This document shows, in pieces, positions 6,284-13,332 of a stretch of 26,282 nucleotides of DNA (positions within the stretch are counted from its first letter, which is position 1; each line of letters opens with the position of its first letter). A model generated the notes under the pieces. That model worked only from the letters and a program-made list of their open reading frames with translations. It ran no database searches and had not been told where the DNA came from. Source of the DNA: Candidatus Omnitrophota bacterium (lineage in GTDB: Bacteria; Omnitrophota; 4484-213); contig DAOWIN010000083.1 in NCBI GenBank assembly GCA_030640885.1, positions 1-26,282 on the forward strand, given 5' to 3'. The position numbers were made by a program, and so were the translations under genes.

Positions 6284-7834
6284 ATGAAAAATGTTTTCAA
6301 GGTAAGCATTTTTTGCCTTTTTTTGTTTTTTTTAATCCTTATTTTTTGCTTTTCTTTTTCCCGTCCATCCTTGTCTCAACCTTGGGAGAAAGAAATGAGT
6401 GAACAGATAAGAAAACCTGCTGTGGCGGGGATGTTTTACCCATCAGGAGCAGAAAAATTAAGCAGTCAAATAAACGATTATCTAAATAAAGTTCCTCCAC
6501 TGCATATAGAAGAAAAAATTGTTGCTATTATCAGCCCACACGCCGGTTATGAATTTTCTGGGGGTGTAGCGGCTTATAGCTTTAAAGCAATTGAGCAAAG
6601 GGATTTTTCTACAGTAGTTATAATTGGTCCCAGCCATTATGTTTATTTTAAAGGCATTTCTGTTTATGCGGAGGGATATTACCAAACACCATTGGGAAAT
6701 GTAGAAATAGATAGAGAGTTGAGTAAAGCAATAATTAATAATTCCAATATCCATTTCTATCCGTCCGCTCATCAACGCGAACATTCTATAGAGGTGGAAA
6801 TTCCCTTTCTTCAAACAGTCTTAAAAAATTTCAAGATTGTTCCTATAATAATGGGCGATTGTTCTTATCAAGATTGTTTGGACTTGGGCGAGGCAATCGC
6901 CGAGAATTCAAAAGATAAAAAGACGCTTATTGTGGCAAGCACTGATTTTTCTCATTTTTATCCCTCTGAGAAAGCAAGAATTTTGGATAAAACAAGCTTA
7001 GATGAAATCAAAAAATTCAACCCTCAAGAGCTATACAAGAAGGTCCAAACCGAAGAATGCCAGCTCTGCGGAGCAATGCCAGTAGTAACTACGCTAATTG
7101 CGGCTCAAACATTGGGCGCGGATAAAATTGAACTTTTGAAATATCTTCATTCCGGCGATGTTACCGGCGATAACTCACGGGTGGTAGGTTATGGGAGCAT
7201 GATAGTAATCGGCTCCAAGCCGCAAGTTGCAGGCTACAGGCAAGAAATAAAAAAAGATAAGAAAGGAAAATTAAGCAATGAAGAAAAGAAAAGATTACTT
7301 AGTATTGCCCGGGAGGCGATTGGAAGCTATGTAATCAAGCGGAAAAAACCGGAAATGCATGAAACTAATCCTGAACTCATAAAAAAAAGAGGCGTCTTTG
7401 TAACGCTTACCCAAAATGGACAATTAAGGGGTTGTATCGGCTATATTCAGGCTGTAAAACCATTATGCGAAGCAGTAACAGATATGGCTATTGAAGCGGC
7501 GGTTAACGACCCCCGTTTTAGTCCTTTGCAAAAAGAGGAATTAAGCAAAATTAAAATAGAGATTTCTGTTTTGTCGCCGTTAAAAAGGATTAAAGATACG
7601 CAAGAAATCAAGATTGGTAGAGATGGAATTTTTATCCGCAAAGGATTTGACTCCGGTTTGCTCCTGCCTCAAGTAGCTACAGAAAATAATTGGAATAAGG
7701 ATGAATTTTTGAAGCAGGGTTGTTATAAAGCTGGTTTGCCCGCTGATGCGTGGAAAAAGGGAGCAGAAATTTATACTTTCAGTGCAGAAATATTTGATGA
7801 ATCACTGATTACGCTGATAGAAAAACCCCACTGA
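6284..7834 (+). CDS. MEMO1-AMMECR1 fusion with N-terminal signal/anchor
   Basis: This 516-residue protein joins both non-radical-SAM parts of the 'AmmeMemoRadiSam' set. Residues about 5-27 are a hydrophobic signal or anchor, so the protein is probably exported or membrane-bound. The MEMO domain (about 42-310) keeps the metal-site residues: H86 (SPHAGYE), H118 (GPSH), H224 (DFSH) and C262 (LCGAMPV). The AMMECR1 domain (about 335-505) has LRGCIG (381-386). The biochemical role of this bacterial set is unsettled; MEMO proteins bind redox metals. No radical-SAM partner is in the window. The interdomain linker (about 311-325) is encoded by a dispersed repeat (7215-7244), and the last residues (ESLITLIEKPH) by another. 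A start at M38 (MSEQIRKPAVAG) would give a cytosolic form; the first ATG has no clear ribosome-binding site. Confidence 0.93.
   Translation: MKNVFKVSIFCLFLFFLILIFCFSFSRPSLSQPWEKEMSEQIRKPAVAGMFYPSGAEKLSSQINDYLNKVPPLHIEEKIVAIISPHAGYEFSGGVAAYSFKAIEQRDFSTVVIIGPSHYVYFKGISVYAEGYYQTPLGNVEIDRELSKAIINNSNIHFYPSAHQREHSIEVEIPFLQTVLKNFKIVPIIMGDCSYQDCLDLGEAIAENSKDKKTLIVASTDFSHFYPSEKARILDKTSLDEIKKFNPQELYKKVQTEECQLCGAMPVVTTLIAAQTLGADKIELLKYLHSGDVTGDNSRVVGYGSMIVIGSKPQVAGYRQEIKKDKKGKLSNEEKKRLLSIAREAIGSYVIKRKKPEMHETNPELIKKRGVFVTLTQNGQLRGCIGYIQAVKPLCEAVTDMAIEAAVNDPRFSPLQKEELSKIKIEISVLSPLKRIKDTQEIKIGRDGIFIRKGFDSGLLLPQVATENNWNKDEFLKQGCYKAGLPADAWKKGAEIYTFSAEIFDESLITLIEKPH
7215..7244. repeat. Dispersed repeat copy 3, inside the MEMO-AMMECR1 linker
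   Basis: CCAAGCCGCAAGTTGCAGGC followed by TACAGGCAAG resembles the spacer repeats at 3499-3527 and 3751-3779 but lies in frame in a coding sequence. It encodes the linker SKPQVAGYRQ. Confidence 0.5.
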
Positions 7835-7866
7835 TTACACTGACATTTTCTCAATGGCATCAGTAC
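7801..7866. repeat. Dispersed CACTGATTACACTGA-type repeat, copy 1
   Basis: ATCACTGATTACGCTGATAG is followed by CACTGATTACACTGACAT and then GGCATCAGTACT. The pattern recurs at 8801-8865 and partly at 14513-14525. It spans the 3' end and stop of the MEMO-AMMECR1 gene and ends just before the Shine-Dalgarno AAGGAG (7871-7876) of the next gene. Confidence 0.6.
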
Positions 7867-7884
7867 TAATAAGGAGCGTAAAAA

Positions 7885-8781
7885 ATGAAAATGAGTTTTT
7901 GGAAAAGCTTGGGACAGAGTTTTAATCCCAAATTTTATAATGAGATTGCCGAACAAGGTTTTGGAAAAAGCTTCAAATATTTAGTTTTATTTTTGCTTTT
8001 GGTAGGTTTGCTTATTGGAGGAAAATTTAGTTTTGTAATAAAAACTGGACTGCAGCAGGCAAATCAGTGGATAAGCGAAAATCTTCCCGGAAAGATGAAG
8101 GAATATTTACCTCAGCAGATAGAGATAAAAAATGGCAAGCTCTCTGTTGATGCAGAACAGCCGTTTATCCGTCTGTTAGCAGAGGAAGGGGCATTTATTG
8201 TTGACACAACCGGCAAAATTACCTCATTAGACGATTATAAAAATGGGCTTCTAATAACCGAAACTAAGCTAATTTTTAAACAAACAAAACCAACTGGCGC
8301 TGTAGAAACAAAAGAACAGAGCTTTGCAAATGTGCCTTTATTAAATATAAAACCAGGGGACAATAGCAGAGGAGAAATTATTAAACTGGCATGGAAAAGT
8401 TCACCGACAGAACCTGAACAGTTTTTTGTCTTAACCTATGAGCTCCTTGACAAATGGGCAAGGACCCTCTGGAAAATTGCTTTTCTTCCTTTCTTTATGT
8501 TTTTATTTGTTTATTTTCTGATTAGCAAACTTTTGCAATTATTTTTGTTTAGTCTTGTTTCTTTAATTACAAATGCAATCATAAACGCAAAACTGCAATA
8601 TAAAAATTTACTTAATATTGGGATTTATGCTCTCACTCCGGCAACCTTCTTAGCCACCTTATTTATTCTATTTAATGTGCGCATCCCAGCGTTTGGACTT
8701 ATCTATATTCTCATTTACTCAACATTTTTGGCTTTGGGTGTTGTCCATGTTTCACGCCAGAGACTGCAGGTTGCAGATTAA
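7885..8781 (+). CDS. DUF1189-like membrane protein
   Basis: The 298-residue protein begins with a polar segment (FWKSLGQSFNPKFYNEIAEQ) and one transmembrane helix (about 31-52). An extracytoplasmic domain of about 130 residues follows (about 60-190), then three or four helices in the C-terminal third (about 196-220, 222-240, 248-270, 272-292). The N-terminal SF-x-P-x-FY lead and the layout of one helix, outer domain and C-terminal bundle match the DUF1189 family, whose function is unknown. The start has a good AAGGAG at 7871-7876. It follows the MEMO fusion and precedes a LolA-like protein in the same direction, so an envelope role is plausible. Confidence 0.75.
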   Translation: MKMSFWKSLGQSFNPKFYNEIAEQGFGKSFKYLVLFLLLVGLLIGGKFSFVIKTGLQQANQWISENLPGKMKEYLPQQIEIKNGKLSVDAEQPFIRLLAEEGAFIVDTTGKITSLDDYKNGLLITETKLIFKQTKPTGAVETKEQSFANVPLLNIKPGDNSRGEIIKLAWKSSPTEPEQFFVLTYELLDKWARTLWKIAFLPFFMFLFVYFLISKLLQLFLFSLVSLITNAIINAKLQYKNLLNIGIYALTPATFLATLFILFNVRIPAFGLIYILIYSTFLALGVVHVSRQRLQVAD

Positions 8782-8800
8782 ATTTGCATTATTCACAAAT

Positions 8801-8865
8801 GAATCATTGATTACACTGACATCTTCATCAGTGCCATCAGTGTTTCTTCATCAGTGCCATCAGTG
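8801..8865. repeat. Dispersed TGATTACACTGACATCTTC-type repeat with a 21-bp direct repeat
   Basis: GAATCATTGATTACACTGAC (8801-8820) parallels 7799-7845. A 21-bp word starting TCTTCATCAGTGCCATCAG occurs twice, at 8822-8842 and 8845-8865, separated by 2 nt. The following GGAGGT (8874-8879) is the ribosome-binding site of the next gene. Confidence 0.8.
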
Positions 8866-8883
8866 CTAAAATGGAGGTCTAAA

Positions 8884-9810
8884 ATGCAGGGAGACAAAAA
8901 AAAAGAACATATTGTTCTATGGATTGTTTTAGTTTCATTTGCCCTATTAGCTCTTTTAGCGCCAATAATACTAATCCCGAATTTTTTTCGCGCGAAAGAA
9001 AAAGCAAAGCAAAGAAGTCTTCAAACTTCTCGTCAAATATCCTCTAAAAAATATAGTTCTTCGCTGGATACAAAAAAGAAAAGAAGAGCTTCTAAAGTTA
9101 AGAAAAAGTCTGCCAGAGAAACAAGTCTTGAGGCAATTGCCGAAATTGAAAGAAAAATAGCAGAGATAAAAAGTTATCGGGTGGATTTTAAGTCTAAAAT
9201 TATTCGCAAAGGAAAGTCTGCAACGGAAAAAGAGGGCTACGGGATTTCTTTGCAGCCTGATAATCTTAAAGTCAAACTTACCAATAAAGTAAAACTTATT
9301 GATGAAGCAAAATTTAACAATAAAAATAAATTTTCGCTTCAACAAACAGATATTCTTATAGATAGAACCAACCTCTGGCAGCTCAAACCTGATCAGAAAA
9401 CTGCTTATTCTTCAAATGTGAGCAATTTAAGCCCCGCGGCAAAGGAAATAACTGCGGGAGGAATACTACATTTTAGTACTGATATTGGCGCTTTAAAAGA
9501 GACGTTGACAAATGGTTCGGCAAAATTGAAACGCACAGAATATTTAAATGGAGAAAAGATTTTTGCAATTGAACTATCTTTCCAATCTTTAAAAACAAAC
9601 TCTACTTTGAACTTTACACCTTTTGCCGGTAAAATACTTAGTTATCTTAGCGCTGAAAATGGTCTTCCTAAAATGAATATTTTCTACAATAAGCGAGGAA
9701 AAGAAATTATGACTATTTTCTTAAAATTTTCGCGCATAAACCAAATTAGCAAAGACGAATTTAACATTCTTCCTGATTGGGAAATAGTAGATATAAGACA
9801 TAACAGATAA
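8884..9810 (+). CDS. Membrane-anchored LolA-like periplasmic protein (tentative)
   Basis: The 308-residue protein has one N-terminal helix (about 9-30, VLWIVLVSFALLALLAPIIL), then a very basic Ser/Lys stretch (about 34-75), then a mostly beta domain (about 80-308). That domain opens with EIERKIAEIKSYRVDFKSKI and has EGYGISLQPDNLKVK, DILIDRTNLWQLKPDQKTAY and a closing GKEIMTIFLKFSRINQ...LPDWEIVDI. A helix, then meandering strands that include a 'lipid/oxidised state' and 'xx-Y-x-P-x-x-K' type strand, resembles the LolA/LolB/outer-membrane lipoprotein carrier fold. I infer the fold and do not recognise a specific gene. The frame runs upstream to 8854, but GGAGGT at 8874-8879 points to the ATG at 8884. 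Confidence 0.55.
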   Translation: MQGDKKKEHIVLWIVLVSFALLALLAPIILIPNFFRAKEKAKQRSLQTSRQISSKKYSSSLDTKKKRRASKVKKKSARETSLEAIAEIERKIAEIKSYRVDFKSKIIRKGKSATEKEGYGISLQPDNLKVKLTNKVKLIDEAKFNNKNKFSLQQTDILIDRTNLWQLKPDQKTAYSSNVSNLSPAAKEITAGGILHFSTDIGALKETLTNGSAKLKRTEYLNGEKIFAIELSFQSLKTNSTLNFTPFAGKILSYLSAENGLPKMNIFYNKRGKEIMTIFLKFSRINQISKDEFNILPDWEIVDIRHNR

Positions 9811-9814
9811 TTTG

Positions 9815-9853
9815 ATAGAAAATTTGCACTTGAGTTTCGCTCAAGTCTTCTAT
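9815..9853. repeat. Two-part hairpin after the LolA-like gene
   Basis: ACTTGAG-TTTCG-CTCAAGT (9828-9846) forms a 7-bp stem, and ATAGAA (9815-9820) with TTCTAT (9848-9853) forms an outer stem. It has no T-run, so it may be an mRNA 3' end or a processing site rather than a classic terminator. Confidence 0.55.
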
Positions 9854-10027
9854 GGACCAACATTATTCCACTTTAGGCGAATCAAGTTAAAAACAGAATA
9901 ATTTATCAAAGAACGGTAAAAGAAGCTAGATAACAAAATTTGCTTTGCAATAGGGTTTCACGAGACTGAAGGTGTAGAAACTGGTTTGTCGTTATGGAAG
10001 CTGGTATCGAAACTGGAATCTTGGTGT

Positions 10028-10150
10028 GGGAACGGAACACGAAATTAGGCTTAAAATGCGAAAAAATCGAGCTTCGAGTTTCCGCAACGAGCATCGATAC
10101 GAGCATTGACAACCTTAAACAATATGTTATGAATTTCGTGTTCCGTTCCC
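10028..10150. repeat. 19-bp perfect inverted repeat spanning a noncoding stretch
   Basis: GGGAACGGAACACGAAATT (10028-10046) is perfectly complementary to 10132-10150, with 85 nt between. Inner complementary words GTATCGA (10004-10010) and TCGATAC (10094-10100) exist too, and GAAACTGG repeats at 9977-9984 and 10009-10016. The gap 9811-10208 has no convincing gene. The short open frames here consist of these repeated words. The element may be a miniature mobile element remnant or a structured RNA. Confidence 0.75.
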
Positions 10151-10204
10151 CGCCTAAGGCGGGTCATCTCGCAGGCTCTCGCTCTGCGAGAAAGGAAAGG
10201 AGGA
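10149..10204 (+). promoter_or_regulatory. Repeated 5' cassette (two hairpins + Shine-Dalgarno) before the small basic protein
   Basis: cccgcc-TAA-ggcggg (10149-10163) matches the trkA cassette hairpin. It is followed by an 8-bp stem, tctcgcag/ctgcgaga (10167-10174/10184-10191). The 38 nt at 10167-10204 match 11660-11697 at 36 positions and end in AAAGGAAAGGAGGA, which provides the ribosome-binding site for the ATG at 10209. Confidence 0.75.
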
Positions 10205-10208
10205 TATC

Positions 10209-10475
10209 ATGTCACAACATCCAAGTTTAAAATCAAACACAATGGGACGGCATCGTAGCGTGCTTAAGCGTTTAGAAAGAATTAAGATCTTAAAAGAGAA
10301 CGAAAAATGGAAAGATGAAGATTCTCCTTTGGGATTACCCAAGGTTAAAAGCATAAAAATCAAAGTAAAGAAACAAAAAGCGGAAAAAGCTAGCGAGGAA
10401 ACGAAAAAAGAAAAACCAGCCGTAGAAGCAAAAGGCAAAGAAGTGAAAAGCAAGGAATCAAAAGGTAAGAAATAA
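10209..10475 (+). CDS. PVC-type small basic protein
   Basis: This 88-residue, strongly basic protein begins MSQHPSLKSNTMGRHRSVLK followed by RLERIKILKENEKW and GLPKVKSIKIKVKK. This matches the small basic protein family (the 'Chlam_Ver_rRNA'-type family as I recall it) of Chlamydiae, Verrucomicrobia, Planctomycetes and related phyla, which is of unknown function but looks like a ribosomal or RNA-binding protein. Members usually end soon after the GLPKVK-type segment. This one adds a Lys/Glu/Ala tail of about 35 residues (KQKAEKASEETKKEKP...). The ATG at 10209 has a strong AAAGGAAAGGAGG at 10191-10203. The GNAT gene follows after 1 nt. It is the best lineage marker in the window. Confidence 0.82.
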   Translation: MSQHPSLKSNTMGRHRSVLKRLERIKILKENEKWKDEDSPLGLPKVKSIKIKVKKQKAEKASEETKKEKPAVEAKGKEVKSKESKGKK

Positions 10476-10476
10476 A

Positions 10477-10962
10477 ATGCATATCCGGAAGTTTAGAGCG
10501 CAAGATAATGAAAGGGTGGAAAAATTTATCCGTTTTATTTTTAAAAATGAATTTTCTGATATGCTTCCTGTTTTTTCTGAAGACGACTTAAAAGACATAA
10601 AAGAACACTATTCAGGCAAAAAAGAGGGCTTTTTTGTAGCGATAGAAAAGAATGAGATTGCCGGAACAATTGGAATCAAGGAAGATGATAAAGTTGAAAA
10701 TAAGGCTTTGCTTCGCCGTATTTTCGTTCATCCCAAACACCGCCGCAAAGGATATGGTTTAAAACTGTTAGATAAAGCAATACAATTTTGCAAAGATAAA
10801 AGCTATGCTACAGCAATTTTCCGCTCTACAAACAAAATGTCTGCGGCAAATAACCTTGTCCAAAAGAGAAAGTTTGTAGAAAGAGAGCATTTGGATTTCC
10901 CTTTAGATAAAGGAAAACAGATTGAGATTGTTAAATTTGTATTGAATTTGAACAATTTTTGA
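10477..10962 (+). CDS. GNAT-family N-acetyltransferase
   Basis: This 161-residue protein is a single GNAT domain that moves an acetyl group from acetyl-CoA to an unknown amine. Strand beta-4 and motif A are clear at about residues 77-100: LLRRIFVHPKHRRKGYGLKL, with the RRKGYG pyrophosphate loop. A hydrophobic strand (YATAIFRSTNKM) and the NLVQKRKFVEREHLDFPL C-terminus complete the fold. The TAA of the small basic protein and this ATG are separated by a single A, so translation is probably coupled. The pairing raises the idea that it acetylates a ribosomal or basic protein; this is only inference from position. Confidence 0.88.
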   Translation: MHIRKFRAQDNERVEKFIRFIFKNEFSDMLPVFSEDDLKDIKEHYSGKKEGFFVAIEKNEIAGTIGIKEDDKVENKALLRRIFVHPKHRRKGYGLKLLDKAIQFCKDKSYATAIFRSTNKMSAANNLVQKRKFVEREHLDFPLDKGKQIEIVKFVLNLNNF

Positions 10963-10982
10963 TTTCGCAGATTAAAAACAAG

Positions 10983-11009
10983 TATCCGTCACAGACGGAT
11001 AACAGGAGG
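10983..11009 (+). promoter_or_regulatory. Hairpin directly before the amaP Shine-Dalgarno
   Basis: TATCCGTC-ACA-GACGGATA (10983-11001) is a perfect 8-bp stem with a 3-nt loop. AGGAGG (11004-11009) follows within 2 nt and the ATG comes at 11015. The geometry resembles the infC and lemA leaders. Confidence 0.75.
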
Positions 11010-11014
11010 AAAAA

Positions 11015-11599
11015 ATGAAATTGTTATTTGCCCTAATCGCTTTTTTCTCTGCTTTACTTTTCTTATTGCTGGGCGGTGTATTAATTGCAGCGGTAATAAA
11101 CCCATTTACTTTAGGTTTACTTTTCGATTTTTTATTTAGAATTTCTCAGATTCCTAATTTCTCTTTTTTTGCTGTAACATTAGGAATACTTTTTATTCTT
11201 ACGGCTTTTTTGATTCTGTATCTATTAGAAAAAAACTACCGAAGAGAGAAAACCATTGCCCTAAACGGAAAAAACGGAAAAATCACAATGGCTGTTTCGG
11301 TAATTGAAGATTTGATAAAAAGGTCAGTGGAGAATTTATTGGATATAAAAGAAATAAACTCAAAAATACTGCTCAAAAAAAAGAGCATAAAAATAATATC
11401 CAAAATTACACTTTTTTCCACGGCAAATATACCCAAAATTACTGATGAAACTCAAAAGATAATAAAGGCGCAAATAGAAGAGGCATTAAATATCAAAGAA
11501 GATGTAGATGTAGAGATTTATGTATCTAAAATTGTAGAAAAAAGCGATAAAGAAAGGATAAGAGAAAAGAAAGAATTGGCAAAACAGATATCTATATGA
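11015..11599 (+). CDS. Alkaline shock (Asp23)/AmaP-like membrane protein
   Basis: The 194-residue protein has two N-terminal transmembrane helices (about 4-30 and 48-70) and a cytoplasmic Asp23-like domain (about 78-180). That domain contains NGKITMAVSVIEDLIKRSVE, two strand pairs (KILLKKKSIKIISKITLF) and DVDVEIYVSKIVE. The design matches AmaP, the membrane anchor that holds Asp23 under the envelope in Firmicutes; similar proteins occur widely without known function. The start has AGGAGG at 11004-11009 behind a hairpin. Its neighbours are a GNAT gene and pfk, and no separate Asp23 gene is seen, so the anchor name describes architecture only. Confidence 0.75.
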   Translation: MKLLFALIAFFSALLFLLLGGVLIAAVINPFTLGLLFDFLFRISQIPNFSFFAVTLGILFILTAFLILYLLEKNYRREKTIALNGKNGKITMAVSVIEDLIKRSVENLLDIKEINSKILLKKKSIKIISKITLFSTANIPKITDETQKIIKAQIEEALNIKEDVDVEIYVSKIVEKSDKERIREKKELAKQISI

Positions 11600-11627
11600 T
11601 AGAAAAGGAAAGAATGGAAAAGGAAAA

Positions 11628-11697
11628 GAACCTTATCCTGCTCCATTCGCTTCGCTCACTCTCGCAGGCTCTCGCTTCGCGAGAAAGGAAAGGAGGA
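11628..11697 (+). promoter_or_regulatory. Repeated 5' cassette (hairpin + Shine-Dalgarno) of pfk
   Basis: GAACCTTATCCTGCTCCATT (11628-11647) echoes 4314-4334. A TTCGCTCACT repeat word (11651-11660) follows, then a 38-nt block (11660-11697) with 36/38 identity to 10167-10204, holding ctcgc-TTC-gcgag (11671-11683). The block ends in AAAGGAAAGGAGGA, 4 nt before the pfk ATG at 11702. Confidence 0.75.
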
Positions 11698-11701
11698 GAA
11701 A

Positions 11702-12718
11702 ATGCGCGTAGGAATTTTGACAGGGGGAGGGGATTGCCCTGGCCTCAATGCAGTAATTAGAGCGGTTACCAGAAAAGGGCTACAGGAAGGTTTTGAAATA
11801 ATCGGATTTAAAAATGGTTGGCAGGGTTTGATAGAAAATGATTTTGTCAATTTAGATTTGAATTCGGTGTCGGGAATTTTGCCTCGTGGGGGAACCATTT
11901 TAGGAACCTCACGCACTAATCCTTACAAAAAAGAAGAAGACACCCGTAAAGTAAAGGAAAATTTCAATAATATTGACAATTTAATCGCTATAGGAGGAGA
12001 AGATACCTTAGGAGTTGCTTTTAAGTTGTTCGAAGAGGGATTGAATGTAATAGGGGTTCCCAAGACCATCGATAATGACCTCTCTTGCACGGATTACACC
12101 TTTGGTTTTGACACAGCCATTAATATTGTCAGCGAAGCCATTGACCGCTTGCACACTACTGCTGAATCACATCACCGGGTAATGGTTGTAGAAGTTATGG
12201 GAAGGCATAGCGGATGGATTGCTGTTGAGGGAGGAATTGCTGGTGGCGCCGATGTTATCTTAATTCCTGAAATTCCTTTCGATATTCAAATGGTTTATGA
12301 ATTAATAAATAAACGGCATCAGCGAGGAAAAAAATTCAGCATTGTAGTAGTCGCTGAAGGAGCAAAGTTCAAAAAAGATTTTGCTCTTCAAGAAGAAAAT
12401 CGCGACGCCTTTGGCCATGTGCATTTAGGGGGAATTGCTAATTTGCTGGCTGAAGAGATTGAAAAAGGAACAGGGTTTGAAACGCGAGTTGTAGTTTTAG
12501 GTCATCTCCAGCGCGGAGGAAGCCCTTCTGCTTTTGATCGAATATTAGGAACGCGATTAGGAATAAAAGCAATAGAGTTAGTAAAAGAGAAAAACTTCGG
12601 ACAAATGGCCGCTTTACAGGGGAATAAAATAATTTCCGTGTCTCTGAAAGACGCTGTAGGAACCCTAAAAGTAGTGGATGAAGAATTTTACAAGATTGCT
12701 GAAGTATTTTTTGGGTAA
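11702..12718 (+). CDS. 6-phosphofructokinase, probably pyrophosphate-dependent type
   Basis: The enzyme phosphorylates fructose 6-phosphate at C1 in glycolysis. The 338-residue protein carries TGGGDCPGLNAVIR (7-20), the fructose-6-P and catalytic loop PKTIDND (120-126, base D124), VEVMGRHSGW, and the C-terminal GHLQRGGSPSAFDR. In the phosphoryl-donor site, family numbering puts Gly104 and Gly124 in ATP enzymes, versus Asp104 and Lys124 in PPi enzymes. Here the residues are D101 (GGEDTL) and K121 (PKTIDND), which points to PPi as donor. The assignment follows the family rule and is not measured. Length matches the short, non-allosteric group. The start has AAAGGAAAGGAGG at 11684-11696. gmhA follows after 26 nt. 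Confidence 0.93.
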   Translation: MRVGILTGGGDCPGLNAVIRAVTRKGLQEGFEIIGFKNGWQGLIENDFVNLDLNSVSGILPRGGTILGTSRTNPYKKEEDTRKVKENFNNIDNLIAIGGEDTLGVAFKLFEEGLNVIGVPKTIDNDLSCTDYTFGFDTAINIVSEAIDRLHTTAESHHRVMVVEVMGRHSGWIAVEGGIAGGADVILIPEIPFDIQMVYELINKRHQRGKKFSIVVVAEGAKFKKDFALQEENRDAFGHVHLGGIANLLAEEIEKGTGFETRVVVLGHLQRGGSPSAFDRILGTRLGIKAIELVKEKNFGQMAALQGNKIISVSLKDAVGTLKVVDEEFYKIAEVFFG

Positions 12719-12720
12719 TT

Positions 12721-12736
12721 TATACGCTATACGCTA
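12721..12736. repeat. TATACGCTATACGCTA repeat, copy 1
   Basis: This tandem word lies just before the gmhA ATG and takes the place of any Shine-Dalgarno. The same word appears in both orientations at 18236-18252 and 18316-18327 before lemA. Confidence 0.7.
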
Positions 12737-12744
12737 AAAACAAA

Positions 12745-13332
12745 ATGCAAGAAAAAATACAAAAAATTCTTGAGGAAAGCATTAATGTTAAGCAAAAATT
12801 AAAAGAAAGCTATTGTACTGATTTAATTTCCAAAATCATAGGTTTAATAATTCAATGTTTGCAGAATAAAGGGAAAGTGATGCTCTGCGGTAATGGCGGC
12901 AGTGCAGCTGATGCTCAGCACTTAGCCGCTGAGTTCGTAAATAGATTTAAAAAAGAAAGAAAGCCCCTGCCGGCGCTTGCCCTTACTACCGACACCTCCA
13001 TTATTACCAGCATTGCTAATGATTATTCTTACTCGGAGATCTTTTCTAAACAGATATTGGCTCTGGGCAAAAAAGAAGATATTCTGCTCGCCATTTCTAC
13101 CAGCGGACAAGCCGATAATGTGATTACTGCTGCGCAGATGGCTAAAAACTTAGGAATAAAAACAATCGCTTTAAGCGGTAAAGACGGAGGGAAATTGAAA
13201 GAGGTTGCTGATATTTGTTTAATTGTTCCTTCTGATGACACCGCCCACATCCAAGAAACCCATATTACTATCGGGCATATTATTTGTGAGATTGTAGAGG
13301 AAAAAATATTTAGCATCAAAAGCAATGAATGA
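12745..13332 (+). CDS. gmhA: Sedoheptulose 7-phosphate isomerase
   Basis: GmhA converts sedoheptulose 7-phosphate to glycero-manno-heptose 7-phosphate, the first step to ADP-heptose for LPS core or S-layer glycans. The 195-residue SIS-domain protein has CGNGGSAADAQHLAAEF (48-64) and STSGQADNV (118-126). Metal ligands by family alignment are H59, E63, Q170 and H178 (IQETHITIGH). Length is normal. No ribosome-binding site is visible behind the TATACGCTATACGCTA repeat. Its stop is overlapped by the next gene by 8 nt, and the other heptose gene (rfaE2) lies 0.7 kb downstream, so the operon is interrupted by a HEPN/nucleotidyltransferase pair. Confidence 0.95.
   Translation: MQEKIQKILEESINVKQKLKESYCTDLISKIIGLIIQCLQNKGKVMLCGNGGSAADAQHLAAEFVNRFKKERKPLPALALTTDTSIITSIANDYSYSEIFSKQILALGKKEDILLAISTSGQADNVITAAQMAKNLGIKTIALSGKDGGKLKEVADICLIVPSDDTAHIQETHITIGHIICEIVEEKIFSIKSNE

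Noticed and set aside
8675..8869. Plus-strand 64-codon frame overlapping the DUF1189-like gene.
   Set aside because: It is a shadow of the gene end plus the CACTGATTACACTGA-type repeat.
9906..10230. Two opposed open frames of 68 and 78 codons in the gap before the small basic protein.
   Set aside because: They consist of repeated words and inverted-repeat arms, have no ribosome-binding site and resemble no protein I know.
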